From NCBI RefSeq assembly GCF_002902905.1, contig NZ_CP026124.1, positions 2,666,001-2,730,000 on the forward strand: a DNA stretch of 64,000 nucleotides, read 5' to 3'. This stretch comes from Achromobacter sp. AONIH1. GTDB lineage: Bacteria > Pseudomonadota > Gammaproteobacteria > Burkholderiales > Burkholderiaceae_B. This document shows, piece by piece, positions 12,001 through 17,745 of this stretch; position 1 is the first letter of the stretch; each line of letters opens with the position of its first letter. A program made the translations under genes and the position numbers. The notes beneath the pieces were generated by a model that ran no database searches, was not told the origin of the DNA, and was given only the letters and a program-made list of their open reading frames with translations.

Positions 12001-12313
12001 CCACGGCCGCCGCCGTGCGGTTCAGGTTGTCGAGCGAGCGCTGCAACTGCTGGCGCGACTGCGCCTGTTGCTGGCTGGCGTTGCCGACGCCGGCCAGGCT
12101 GCCGTCCGGCAGGCGGCCCGAGCGCTGCACGGCCGATTGCGCCGCGCCCTTGTCGGCGAACCAGCCGGGACTGAAGGCCCGCGATTGCGCCTGCGCCGCG
12201 CCCGCCGCGCCGCCGGCGATCAGCAGCGCGGCCACCGCCTGGGAAACCGGCGTGCGCCGCCAGGCGCGAGGGGAGGAGGAAGGACGGACGGAAGGCGCTT
12301 GAAACGTGGGCAT
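1..12313 (-). CDS. Giant filamentous-haemagglutinin-like two-partner-secretion exoprotein (PdtA-like), C-terminus outside window
   Basis: One uninterrupted minus-strand frame of at least 4,104 codons opens at an ATG at 12313 and runs off the left edge. I checked the frame at about 8.1, 5.1, 3.3 and 0.6 kb. Residues 20-42 form a signal peptide (hydrophobic core ending AGAAQA). Residues about 155-260 match the TPS haemagglutination-activity domain: ILNWDSFNVG at 171-180, ALNRV at about 195, and NQNGVIF at 223-229 as a variant of NPNGI. The rest is low-complexity beta-helix repeat rich in GG, LDVSG, VDLSGG and AGGDL motifs, typical of secreted adhesins. It most resembles the haemagglutinins annotated as associated with VreARI signalling (P. 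aeruginosa PdtA); the gene order here supports that. A dedicated TpsB (FhaC-like) transporter would be needed and is not in the window. No strong Shine-Dalgarno precedes the ATG, but a stop lies a short way upstream in frame. Length, C-terminal domain and function beyond adhesion cannot be judged. Confidence 0.93.
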   Translation of the reverse strand, partial: MPTFQAPSVRPSSSPRAWRRTPVSQAVAALLIAGGAAGAAQAQSRAFSPGWFADKGAAQSAVQRSGRLPDGSLAGVGNASQQQAQSRQQLQRSLDNLNRTAAAVAAQQAAQAAARAAAAANGAGVPDGLTPGGLWAAEGAQAKWEGAKAPQKSTADGRQVVTIEQTQSRAILNWDSFNVGRNTTLQFKQNASDAALNRVVGASAKPSEIHGAIKADGTVLVVNQNGVIFTGTSQVNARNLVAAAATITDQQFRDKGIYTDANGTLPTFKDALGQIQVQAGARIDTAASTTATKGGGYVLLLGREVHNAGAIATPGGQTALAAGDDFYIRKGYGTDGNLKSTTAGNEVSAALKPASTAGLVRNSGLISATTGDITLTGHQIRQDGVLVASTDIGARGAIHLLNRASDASGSVTLGAGSVTAVLLEPSAVTGLEGQRTAALKTLDGLANNNTAGVFDNLSTVADRPDLPRIEVVSGNLASFLDGSTTLATGGQIAVSARRQTLLDAGARLDVAGAIGVRLAMESNNLKIDVQGNEQRDAPVNRDSKLLNNSEIWIDRRTLVKVPGGANGYAGERWYTGGGLLEVGGYLATSGRTASEWLAQGGTATFTGGALVTHTGSDINLSGGTLDVQDGYIRQSWLRGADGRLYDVSRAPGDLLYTGLYKGFEQVHQRWGDKATRVFYNPLIGPRTRFENGYTVGRDAGALIVSTGQARLEGGVTGEVYQGPRQTDAPQWDMDGYLQSQTTVARRGRLIVGSYLPRYDADSGQVNWALAALAGKVSIGSGPAADGEIRLDAAWLNAVNPGQLTVAAKERIAVEQALGFAPGAGVLLYAPQVDIQAGIAAQGGRIQAGNVLRQVNDRGAIEDVLVRPATGKPAGVTLAAGATLDVSGLWTNAALDPAASPGLARRNGGQVALRSSGSIALGQGSLVDVSGGAAIQSGGKALAGRGGDLLLEAGSAGSPGVLALDGALAARGVDGGGKLTLQANQIRVVRAEQRGQAAPAGVSVLADSDFAQGFSQYELIGTRGLEVVEGAQLRVSMPLLRLAPDAAAATDKTRALQAWTPPLYQEDAVKSVLTQRKGASLTLQSGTLRTAQNELSRVGLTLAEGSLVAVDPGQRINLAGIGQITLNGTLQAWSGRIAVTALRDTTMDEMMATGSGRSLWVGERAVLDVAARAATAVNLKGQSYGLLQDGGSITLGGVVNVAKGNVAAPDLFIVLRPGSRLDASGASASLLANGAPVAAASAGGLIAISSANGLYLDGQMIARSGGAGAAGGRLALGLDTPEYKSSAIQDRVKAPRDFVLSDKATAGLPAALDNPATAADKLAYGHATLGADQLEQGGFGALDLLSNGLLSFAGDVTLNLGQSLRLFSRTLAMTPDAAPTARVRLAAPYIMLAGATDGNSREGYQRPLPAPITSNRVSASVLRAEAGLIDLRDNVTLGPLAITHPASGPTRYTGLGFPMAELVSRGDIRILGGLGALNRDSSAVLTTQFATPGDLTLTAAQIYPETGAVVRVVAGVGGKRDGQPGFEAGSRLVIRRAADQLPDMPYSAFGTLRLAADIIEQGGVLRAPLGLLEIGEASTNGLTSRVTLLPGSVTSVSGRGLTMPYGGTVDGVGYQWLGQDVRLTGQGGGEYHGSLSVGLQLAGQTVQVGDNALVDLSGGGQLLGAGFISGRGGSTDARFNPLVQTNPQGGFTLPGLSTNPVYALVPGAQPMAAPTAPDAGQSQLQIGQQVTIGAGVPGLPAGTYTLMPSTYALMPGAFRVEINGATPGLDAAGALRLRNGSWSIAGRLGNASAGIADAVPRQLLISSGQVLRQYSQYNEMDYAAFVAADAARRGQPRALAPADARTLRLLLAKDAPGESFSFAGRADFSAARGGNSGTLAVASMNSWQDALEITAPGAGRSAGFNGLSLDSAQLNRLGAPRLMVGATPAVDYRNIGNIVYFGYGTTHFQSIALRAGAQLTGAEVFLVAGVPSGSIVIERGASINTVGRGAPGFDSSTGFTYRPGPASVVAVSNGWINLLPPDADQPPVGAGAIRIGACGPAACAGEAQLYSEGTIAFATNKAFELDNAARYGARYLTLAVGSVNAGSEQALADAAARGGLSSGLTLNQTLLDRLMAGDRQHGAPALEMLTLAVSDSFNFFNNVVLDTLDPATGKSRLRTLALTAPAIYGYGQAGDAATIRAGNLIWNGAVGAPAGVVNNGAGTGQGSLNIEAERIEFGYGPYTQPVGGLDQARLTLGFANVNLRASDRITANHRGSLNVYQTRGAYDSAGGWQYSGGTLNLFTPLLTGEAGSVNRIKAGDAINLAMPAGAQAGAIRGLGAELGLDAGRLNIDGRIALPSGKVALRADRALVLTGQAQLDLAGRPVPFEELTKYSWGGEAILESRHGDITQAAGSVIDLSARYNRAGRLTAIALDPGAGRVDLQGRILGSASGDYETGGSRVPYAQGAVDIRAQQLDFTALNQRLNAGSVYGARSFQIKRGDLTIGDEVRAREVNISVDAGSLTVAGRIDASGVSVGSIRLSARDGLRLASNAVLDAHGTTLRVDSYGQIIDAPNRAIVELKAGQGTLRLDGGARIDLRAGSDDPRQDGKPRGTLELNAPRLNGARGGDIDIEARGPLDIRGARSIAVNGVWVDRSATPGTETTAGGKPYQIIDQDYLDRLHDDSRAFITQALANASLVDGKLAGLRPYADALHLRPGIEIRSATPDGDLVVQGDLDLSRYRYASLNPHTPLTGVYGSGEVGNLVIRAGGDLQIHGSINDGFAPPPDVKQDAKGWRLLPGVDYTGGDMVTPHAGVELAAGTQIPGGVVLNYGVTLSSFTLEPGSVLPVTAALAQPLTLPAGAILSAAVLNADGSVALAAGTVLAQPRTLAAGAKLAAGWRITAMTFLATTEWPAGIALPNLPNVPYGSNLLTLARNVILPRGALIPSGANVKLNPGVQYVDLRPVVNDAQGKVWAVAPMLPEGSQSWSMRLVGGADLDGADTRATQYGVKRGNLVLADNHYGMYGFDAPGNFLWTQQGADDIGMPWLAGTVIDEQFIIDNFGYPSAALMCKDVPDYCKAKEPKDYLAAPATARFSVLRTGTGDLDLLAGGDLRMHSLYGVYTAGASSTATQAGDPYNQPRLRGLAGKVTNDPSQGFEPYVNGGAQSVYRAWYPDGGGNLTVRAGANLIGDVMLASPASYGRPVTSSIGYNSDTPGNWLWRQGSGSAAIGQAQPTAWWINFGTYVAGDINQPTDELRGFTGFGTLGGGNLSMDVGGDAGRQQPRLVSDGLRQINPRSQALVLAVGSTGRMQADGRLALTGGGDIELRVGGALNPALPTPYESSGSVTNLRGQTSLQAASFGRLDPLYGVKAARDTRALDLFRAADVVTTGGIALYAGDSAFRLRSLGDLAIEKADDPGRAPMPLSMPYVQANGTPGVYGANTWFSLWTANTAIDLFSAGGNLTPIMPVTPLNDSVVTYPSQLSAVAANGSIYYKTPVLLAPGPAGRLDLLAGDSIYGGNAPLMRSGASLDTLASPYRPAFVGMVKNGNFNSAIWGPNTLSQDGSYGERVLFAFGSPAAAAAGPWAASRFYAMDGDLVGVSSGRLLRFGPPENLTGRQWHLGAGAVRMLAGRDIVGSGSPLGPLESSPFPFSYSYTNNLFIHDQASDVSLVRAGRDIIAGSFTVAGPGTLEISAGRNIQMLDQAAVLSLGPVVPGDTRPGAGIAMQAGLGAQGADYAGFLRRYLDPSRVADPSRPLTDQGLPFKTYEHELLLWLTQVYGFAGTTSDARAYFDALPPEQQRVFARQVYFAELRAGGREYNAKSSPRLGSFLRGRQAIAALFPARDAGADYAGGITMYGGAGVQTRAGGDIQVLTPGGAQVYGVEGAVPPATAGVLTQGSGDIQFYARDSILLGQSRVMTTFGGSILAWSAQGDINAGRGSKTTVVYTPPTRRYDSIGNVALSPSAPATGAGIATLAPIAEVPAGDVDLYAPLGTIDAGEAGIRVSGNINIHAQQVLNAANIKAQGESVGVPVAASVNTGALSSASAAASSAVGAAQDSAQRAQNQARQNQPSIISVQILGFGDEPTAGAASSPGAAAPSPERQATYRRDGAVQVVGDGPLDATQLARLS

Positions 12314-12417
12314 GGCGTCGTTCTGGTATGTCGATGAGGGGCGTCGGCGGCGTGGCCGCCGGGGCCGGCTTACTCATCTAGTCGAACGGCGCGCGGGGAC
12401 TCGGCACAACAATCCCC

Positions 12418-12435
12418 ATGAAATTTTTATGACAT
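12418..12435 (-). promoter_or_regulatory. Putative Pho box (PhoB site) upstream of the exoprotein gene
   Basis: On the minus strand the sequence reads ATGTCAT AAAA ATTTCAT, a 7-4-7 direct repeat. The Pho box consensus is CTGTCAT-A/T-rich 4-CTGTCAT; the halves match 6/7 and 5/7 and the spacer is all A. It lies 28 bp after the anti-sigma stop and about 105 bp before the exoprotein ATG, on the same strand. PhoB and VreI are both reported to act on the pdtA promoter in Pseudomonas. PhoB control here is inference from the match and position. Confidence 0.6.
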
Positions 12436-12463
12436 GCGCAATCCGGACCGCGCGCCATCCGTC

Positions 12464-13453
12464 TCAGCTAAGGAAGACCAGATCGCCCACGCGCCGCACT
12501 TGCGCGCCGTACAGTTGCTGGATCTGGGCGATGGCCTGGTCCAGGTCCTGCACCTCGTAGCGGGCGCTCAGGCGGCGCCGCGCCAAATCTCCATTCATCA
12601 GCACCACGCGCCCCGGGCGGTAGCGGTTGATCTCGTCGATCGCCTGCTCCAGCGGCAGGTCATGGAAGCTGACCACGCCCGCGCGCCAGTCCGAGGGCCG
12701 CGCCGGCAGCGGCGCGGGGGCGTCCAGGGCATCGTCGTCGTAGGCGATCTGCATGCCGGCCGCGAGCCGCAGCGCGCCTTGCGGATGGCGCACTTCGAGC
12801 TGACCGGCGTTGCAGCGCAGCTGCACCTGCTGGCCGCGCAGCCGGCGGATCTCGATATCGCCGTCGGCCAGCAACAGGCGCGCCGCGCCGGCTTTCACCA
12901 GGCAAGGCTGGTCGCGCCGGGCCTGGATCGCCGCCTCGCCGGCCACCAGCTCGATCTCCGGCCGGCCGTCGCGCGTGGCGACGTTCAGGCTGGTCTGCGT
13001 GTTCAGCGCCAGCGTCAGTTGCTGCGCGTCCAGCGCATAGCGGCGCTGCTCGCCGGTGGCGGTCCGGTAATCCGCCTGCATTTCGGCATAGGACGGCCAC
13101 AGGCCCAGCGGCGGTCGCAGCAGCCCCACGGCCGCCAGGCTGGCGAAGGCGCCGGCGCCGCCGGCCAGCAGCCAGCGCCGCCGGGGCGAGAATGGCGCCT
13201 GCGCCCGGCGGTCCGGGCGCGCCTGGGCGGGGCGCTCGGCCGCATAGGCTTGCACCACGCCGCCCAGCTCGCGCCAGGCGCGGCTGGCTTGCGCCCAGGC
13301 GCGCTGGTGCGCCGGGCTCTGGCCGCGCCAGGCCTTGAAGGCTTCGCCGTCCTGGACGGTGGGCGACCCCGCGCCCAGGACGCGCGCCCAGGCGTGTGCC
13401 TCGCGTTCGATCGCGTCGTCGTCGGGAGAGCCGGGGCGGTGTGCGGTGTTCAT
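12464..13453 (-). CDS. vreR: FecR-family anti-sigma factor (VreR-like)
   Basis: A 329-residue inner-membrane anti-sigma regulator. The N-terminal 65 residues have the FecR cytoplasmic signature (EREAHAWARVL, then FKAWRGQSPAHQRAWAQA), which binds the ECF sigma factor. RRR at 91-93 leads into one membrane span at about 94-112. Residues about 125-250 are the periplasmic FecR domain, and residues about 265-329 form an STN-like fold (SFHDLPLEQAIDEINRY to the C-terminus), as in many FecR proteins. It should receive the signal from the STN protein encoded at 14129-14773 and release the sigma factor at 13557-14132. A 103-bp gap separates it from the sigma gene, so it may be in the same operon or have its own promoter. 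The family call is firm; the VreR name rests on context. Confidence 0.9.
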   Translation of the reverse strand: MNTAHRPGSPDDDAIEREAHAWARVLGAGSPTVQDGEAFKAWRGQSPAHQRAWAQASRAWRELGGVVQAYAAERPAQARPDRRAQAPFSPRRRWLLAGGAGAFASLAAVGLLRPPLGLWPSYAEMQADYRTATGEQRRYALDAQQLTLALNTQTSLNVATRDGRPEIELVAGEAAIQARRDQPCLVKAGAARLLLADGDIEIRRLRGQQVQLRCNAGQLEVRHPQGALRLAAGMQIAYDDDALDAPAPLPARPSDWRAGVVSFHDLPLEQAIDEINRYRPGRVVLMNGDLARRRLSARYEVQDLDQAIAQIQQLYGAQVRRVGDLVFLS

Positions 13454-13556
13454 GGGCGGGTTCGGGCGGCGCGGGCGGAAGCGCCGTTCTCTTGCTTAGA
13501 CGTTTGGGCGACGGCAAAACGGCACGCCAAACGCGCGAAATACACACTTGCTTGCA

Positions 13557-14132
13557 TTATTTCTTCGCTCGCTGTCCGCGCCGGCCCGGTTCGACGGGCG
13601 GCTGGCCGGGCGTGGCGACGTCCTGCGCCCGCCGCATCGCGCGCAGGCAGTGCTCGTGCGCGGTCTGCAGTTCGCGTCCGACCAGCCGCAGCGAAATGCC
13701 CCAGCGTTGCGCCAGTTCGGGCCGCGACAAGCCGTCGACGCGCGCCGCCACCAGGATGTCGCGCTGGCGCGGCGTCAGCATGTCCAGCGCCTTGAACATG
13801 CCTTGCATGTCCGAACGCGACTGGGCGATCTCGGCCGGGCCAGGGGTCTCGTCCTCCAGCTCGAAGAATTCGCTGACCTCGTTCTCGCTGAGCAGGCGGG
13901 TGTCCTGGCGAATGCGGTCGATGGCCGCGTGCACGGCGGTGTTGACCAGATAGGTCTGCGGATGGCGCACGCCGTCCAGGTCGTCGCGCGCGGACAGGCG
14001 CAGATAGGCATCGTGCAAGGCGTCGCCGGCCAGGTCGGAGGCGCCGCCCAGGCGCCGCGAGACCTGGTTCCTGAGCGCGTCGTAGCGCTCCGCGATCAGC
14101 CGCCTCAGCGCGGCCAGCCCCGCTCCGCTCAT
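13557..14132 (-). CDS. vreI: ECF sigma-70 factor (VreI-like, FecI type)
   Basis: A 191-residue extracytoplasmic-function sigma factor. Region 2 (about 12-80) has ERYDALRNQVSRRLG, DLAGDALHDAYLRL and HPQTYLVNTAVHAAIDRIR. Region 4 (about 115-168) has LTPRQRDILVAARVDGLSRPELAQRWGIS followed by LVGRELQTAHEHCLRAM, the -35-binding helix-turn-helix of FecI-type factors. The ATG overlaps the stop of the upstream STN gene by four bases (ATGA, 14129-14132), so the two are translationally coupled. With the adjacent FecR gene and the downstream exoprotein gene this forms a cell-surface-signalling cassette. The likely target is the exoprotein promoter at 12314-12463. The basic C-terminal tail after residue 170 is probably dispensable. 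Confidence 0.9.
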   Translation of the reverse strand: MSGAGLAALRRLIAERYDALRNQVSRRLGGASDLAGDALHDAYLRLSARDDLDGVRHPQTYLVNTAVHAAIDRIRQDTRLLSENEVSEFFELEDETPGPAEIAQSRSDMQGMFKALDMLTPRQRDILVAARVDGLSRPELAQRWGISLRLVGRELQTAHEHCLRAMRRAQDVATPGQPPVEPGRRGQRAKK

Positions 14133-14773
14133 CGTGCGCAGGCCTCGCGTCCGTTGGCCGAGGGCAGGATCAGCAGCGTGGCGGGCAGGCCGAAGCCGGG
14201 CGGCGGCGCGCCCATCGGCAGCCCGGCCAGCGCGTTGCGCAGGCCGGGCTCCATGTCCGGACGTCCGTCCGCGTGGACCTGCACGCCGTCAATGGCGTGG
14301 GAGGCGTCCAGAGTGATCCGCAAGGCGGCGCGGTATTCGCCCACGCGCAGCGCCGGGCGCGCGCACAGGGCCGACAGCACGCGCGCCTGGATCTGGCCGT
14401 AGTAGCGCAGGCGGGCGGCGTCCGGCGCGGCCTTGGGCGCGGGCAGGGGCCGCAGCATCAGTGCGCGCGGGGTGGTGTAGATGGCTTGCAGGCCGCTGCC
14501 GGCCAGCAGCTTTTGCAGCGCGTCGCGCGAGCTGTAGCGGCCCGACAGGGCGGGCGCGGTCTTGTCGGCCACATGGCCGGCGTCGTAGAGCACCGAGTCG
14601 CCGGTCAGCTCGCTGTAGCGCTGCAGGGCGTCATGCAGCGGCTGGCGCGGCCAGTCGAAGGCATGGACGGGATCCGGCTGGGCCTGCGCGGCCGACAGCG
14701 CGGCGCCCAGCAGGCCGGCGGCCAGCATCAGCGGCAGGCGCTTCACGCCGCGGGACACGCGGACGTCGGACAC
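14129..14773 (-). CDS. vreA: STN-domain signalling protein with TonB-like C-terminus and no barrel (VreA-like)
   Basis: A 214-residue secreted protein. A signal peptide (about 10-31, ending AAQAQ) is followed by a secretin/TonB short N-terminal (STN) domain at about 38-110 (FDWPRQPLHDALQRYSELTG, then ALSGRYSSRDALQKLLAGSGL). Residues about 122-204 resemble a TonB C-terminal domain (YYGQIQARVLSAL, YRAALRITLD, then a proline-rich turn and a final strand). Normal surface-signalling receptors are 700-900-residue TonB-dependent barrels; here the barrel is absent. P. aeruginosa VreA is also described as an STN protein without a barrel. It presumably acts in the periplasm, contacting the FecR protein. 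First gene of the sigma/anti-sigma cassette. An upstream 200-bp gap holds the promoter, which I could not pin down. Confidence 0.85.
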   Translation of the reverse strand: MSDVRVSRGVKRLPLMLAAGLLGAALSAAQAQPDPVHAFDWPRQPLHDALQRYSELTGDSVLYDAGHVADKTAPALSGRYSSRDALQKLLAGSGLQAIYTTPRALMLRPLPAPKAAPDAARLRYYGQIQARVLSALCARPALRVGEYRAALRITLDASHAIDGVQVHADGRPDMEPGLRNALAGLPMGAPPPGFGLPATLLILPSANGREACAR

Positions 14774-14889
14774 GGCGCAAGGGGCAGGGCAGCGGGGAGC
14801 TTCATACGCGCGGGCACCCGGCGCGGGCGGCCGGCAGACGGGAAGGGAGCCGCAATGGTAGGGCGCGAAGATGAAGCTTTGGTTGCAGT

Positions 14890-14921
14890 CAGATGACGGC
14901 AGGCGCGGCGGCCGTCATCTG
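14890..14921. promoter_or_regulatory. Perfect 11-bp inverted repeat between the repeat-protein gene and vreA
   Basis: CAGATGACGGC at 14890-14900 and its exact complement at 14911-14921 flank a 10-base GC-rich loop. It lies 54 bases after the stop of the repeat-protein gene and about 117 bases before the vreA start, both on the minus strand. No T-run follows, so it may be a weak or Rho-assisted terminator, or an operator for vreA. Confidence 0.5.
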
Positions 14922-14974
14922 GCGCGGATGCCGACGCGGCTGGGGCGCTGGCGGGGAGCGCGGGCGGCGCCCGA

Positions 14975-15298
14975 TCAGCGCATGCCGGGAAAGGCCGTCA
15001 CCCAGGAAACCTTGATGTCGCCAAAGGCGCGCACGATTTGGACCTTGAAGTCCGGGAAGGCGGTGACGATCTCCCATTTGCCGCAGCTGCTGGCGAAGGC
15101 GCGCACGCGCTCGACGCGGATGTCCTCGAAGGCGTTCACGACCTCGATCTTGATGTCGGGAAAGGCGTTGACGATCTGGACCTTGCCGCGCAGCGGGATG
15201 CCCTTGTAGGTGCAATTGGCCTTGTCGAGGTCGCCGGCCTGCGCCAGGGCGGGCGCGGCGAGCAGGCAGAGGGCGAGGCGGATCAGCGTTCTTTTCAT
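14975..15298 (-). CDS. Small secreted protein of six 11-residue beta-strand repeats
   Basis: A 107-residue protein with a clear signal peptide (1-21, APALAQA). From residue 40 to the end it is a tandem repeat of about 11 residues with the pattern V-x-x-V-x-A-F-x-D-[IF]-[KR]: VQIVNAFPDIK (40-50), IEVVNAFEDIR (51-61), a 13-residue unit ending SSCGK (62-74), WEIVTAFPDFK (75-85), VQIVRAFGDIK (86-96) and VSWVTAFPGMR (97-107). The alternating hydrophobic pattern suggests a small beta-solenoid. C29 and C72 could form a disulfide; the insertion SSCGK breaks the third repeat. I recall similar short repeat proteins in other proteobacteria, often labelled hypothetical. No function can be assigned. It lies upstream of vreA on the same strand but is separated by a 200-bp gap and a hairpin. 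Confidence 0.8.
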   Translation of the reverse strand: MKRTLIRLALCLLAAPALAQAGDLDKANCTYKGIPLRGKVQIVNAFPDIKIEVVNAFEDIRVERVRAFASSCGKWEIVTAFPDFKVQIVRAFGDIKVSWVTAFPGMR

Positions 15299-15324
15299 GG
15301 GGCAGGGATGGTAGCGCGCGGCCC

Positions 15325-16857
<1,533 letters not shown>

Positions 16858-16862
16858 GGCGG

Positions 16863-16919
16863 GGTGATTTGTACCGTTCAGGGTTCCATTTACCCGCATC
16901 GGGCAGGGTCATGGCTACC
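16863..16919. promoter_or_regulatory. Three perfect NorR enhancer sites (GGT-N7-ACC)
   Basis: Three copies of the NorR upstream-activator motif GGT-N7-ACC are present: 16863-16875 (spacer gatttgt), 16882-16894 (spacer tccattt) and 16907-16919 (spacer catggct). This exact motif is known from Ralstonia NorR, and three sites are typical of NorR-controlled enhancers. All three lie upstream of the sigma-54 promoter at 16960 and downstream of no gene if norR starts at 16857. They may also autoregulate norR. Confidence 0.88.
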
Positions 16920-16959
16920 CTTGGAATCGCAAGTGCTTGATCCGGCTCAAACTTTTTGC

Positions 16960-16975
16960 TGGCACGGAATTCGCT
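16960..16975 (+). promoter_or_regulatory. Sigma-54 (-24/-12) promoter of ytfE
   Basis: TGGCACGGAATTCGCT has the invariant GG (16961-16962) and GC (16973-16974) separated by exactly 10 bases, the -24/-12 arrangement. The transcription start would fall near 16986, leaving a short leader to the ytfE ATG at 17013. The NorR sites lie about 40-100 bp upstream, as required for enhancer looping. Confidence 0.85.
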
Positions 16976-17012
16976 TTGGAAGAAGCACCGTCACGTACCT
17001 TGGAGAGACGCA

Positions 17013-17732
17013 ATGAGTTTGGTCGAGCAATCCCTGGGCCAGCTGGCCCGCAGCATCCCTGGCGCCACGCAGGTGTTTCACGAATACGAGCTGGATTTCT
17101 GCTGTGGCGGCAAGAAAAGCCTGGCCGATGCCGCCGCCGAGCGGGCGCTGGACGCCCGCCGCATCGAGGCGCGCCTGATGGAGCTGGCGCGGCAGCCGTC
17201 CGACATGCCCGACTGGAACGCGGCCAGCCCCGCCGATCTGATCGATTACATCCTGGCGCGCTACCACGAGGTGCATCGCCAGCAGCTGCCCGAACTGATC
17301 CGGCTGTCGCTGAAGGTGGAACAGGTGCACGCCGACAGCCCCGACTGCCCCACCGGGCTGGCCGAGCACCTGCGCACCATGAGCCAGGAGCTGGAGAGCC
17401 ACATGCAGAAGGAAGAGCAGGTGCTGTTCCCGCTGCTGGCGCGCGGCCATGGCGCGATGGCGGCCATGCCCATCACGGTGATGCGCATGGAGCACGACGA
17501 TCACGGCGTGGCGCTGGAACGGCTGCTGGCGCTGACGAACAACATCACGCTGCCGCGCGCCGCCTGCAATACCTGGCGCGCGCTCTACCTGGGGCTGCGC
17601 GCCTTCAAGGAAGACCTGATGGCGCATATCCACATGGAGAACAACATCCTGTTCGAGAACGCCATGGCGCCCGCCGCGCGGAGCGCGCCGGTCAGCACGC
17701 CGGCGGGCGGGTGTTGCGCAGGCGCCAGCTGA
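17013..17732 (+). CDS. ytfE: Di-iron iron-sulfur-cluster repair protein YtfE/RIC (NorA)
   Basis: A 239-residue cytosolic protein that repairs iron-sulfur clusters damaged by nitric oxide. Residues 1-45 are the ScdA_N domain (VFHEYELDFCCGGKKSL, with the conserved CC at 30-31). The rest is a hemerythrin-like four-helix bundle. H85, H130, E134, H161, H205 and E209 sit exactly one residue after the E. coli YtfE di-iron ligands (H84, H129, E133, H160, H204, E208). I chose the ATG at 17013 because GGAGAG lies a few bases upstream and the domain starts there; the longer frame from 16956 would cover the sigma-54 promoter. A CC near the C-terminus (234-235) is unusual. The convergent SMP-30 gene ends 13 bp away. 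Confidence 0.95.
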   Translation: MSLVEQSLGQLARSIPGATQVFHEYELDFCCGGKKSLADAAAERALDARRIEARLMELARQPSDMPDWNAASPADLIDYILARYHEVHRQQLPELIRLSLKVEQVHADSPDCPTGLAEHLRTMSQELESHMQKEEQVLFPLLARGHGAMAAMPITVMRMEHDDHGVALERLLALTNNITLPRAACNTWRALYLGLRAFKEDLMAHIHMENNILFENAMAPAARSAPVSTPAGGCCAGAS

Positions 17733-17745
17733 GTCCGGCGCGCGT

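Noticed and set aside
356..12337. Very long plus-strand frames at 356-3187, 3320-6769 and 7253-12337
   Set aside because: They are codon-aligned antisense of the giant adhesin. Products are Ala/Gly/Arg/His/Gln soups without domains, while the minus frame gives a clean TPS protein.
16858..16899. Upstream norR start at 16899
   Set aside because: It would place two NorR binding sites inside the coding sequence; the ATG at 16857 fits the GAF domain start.
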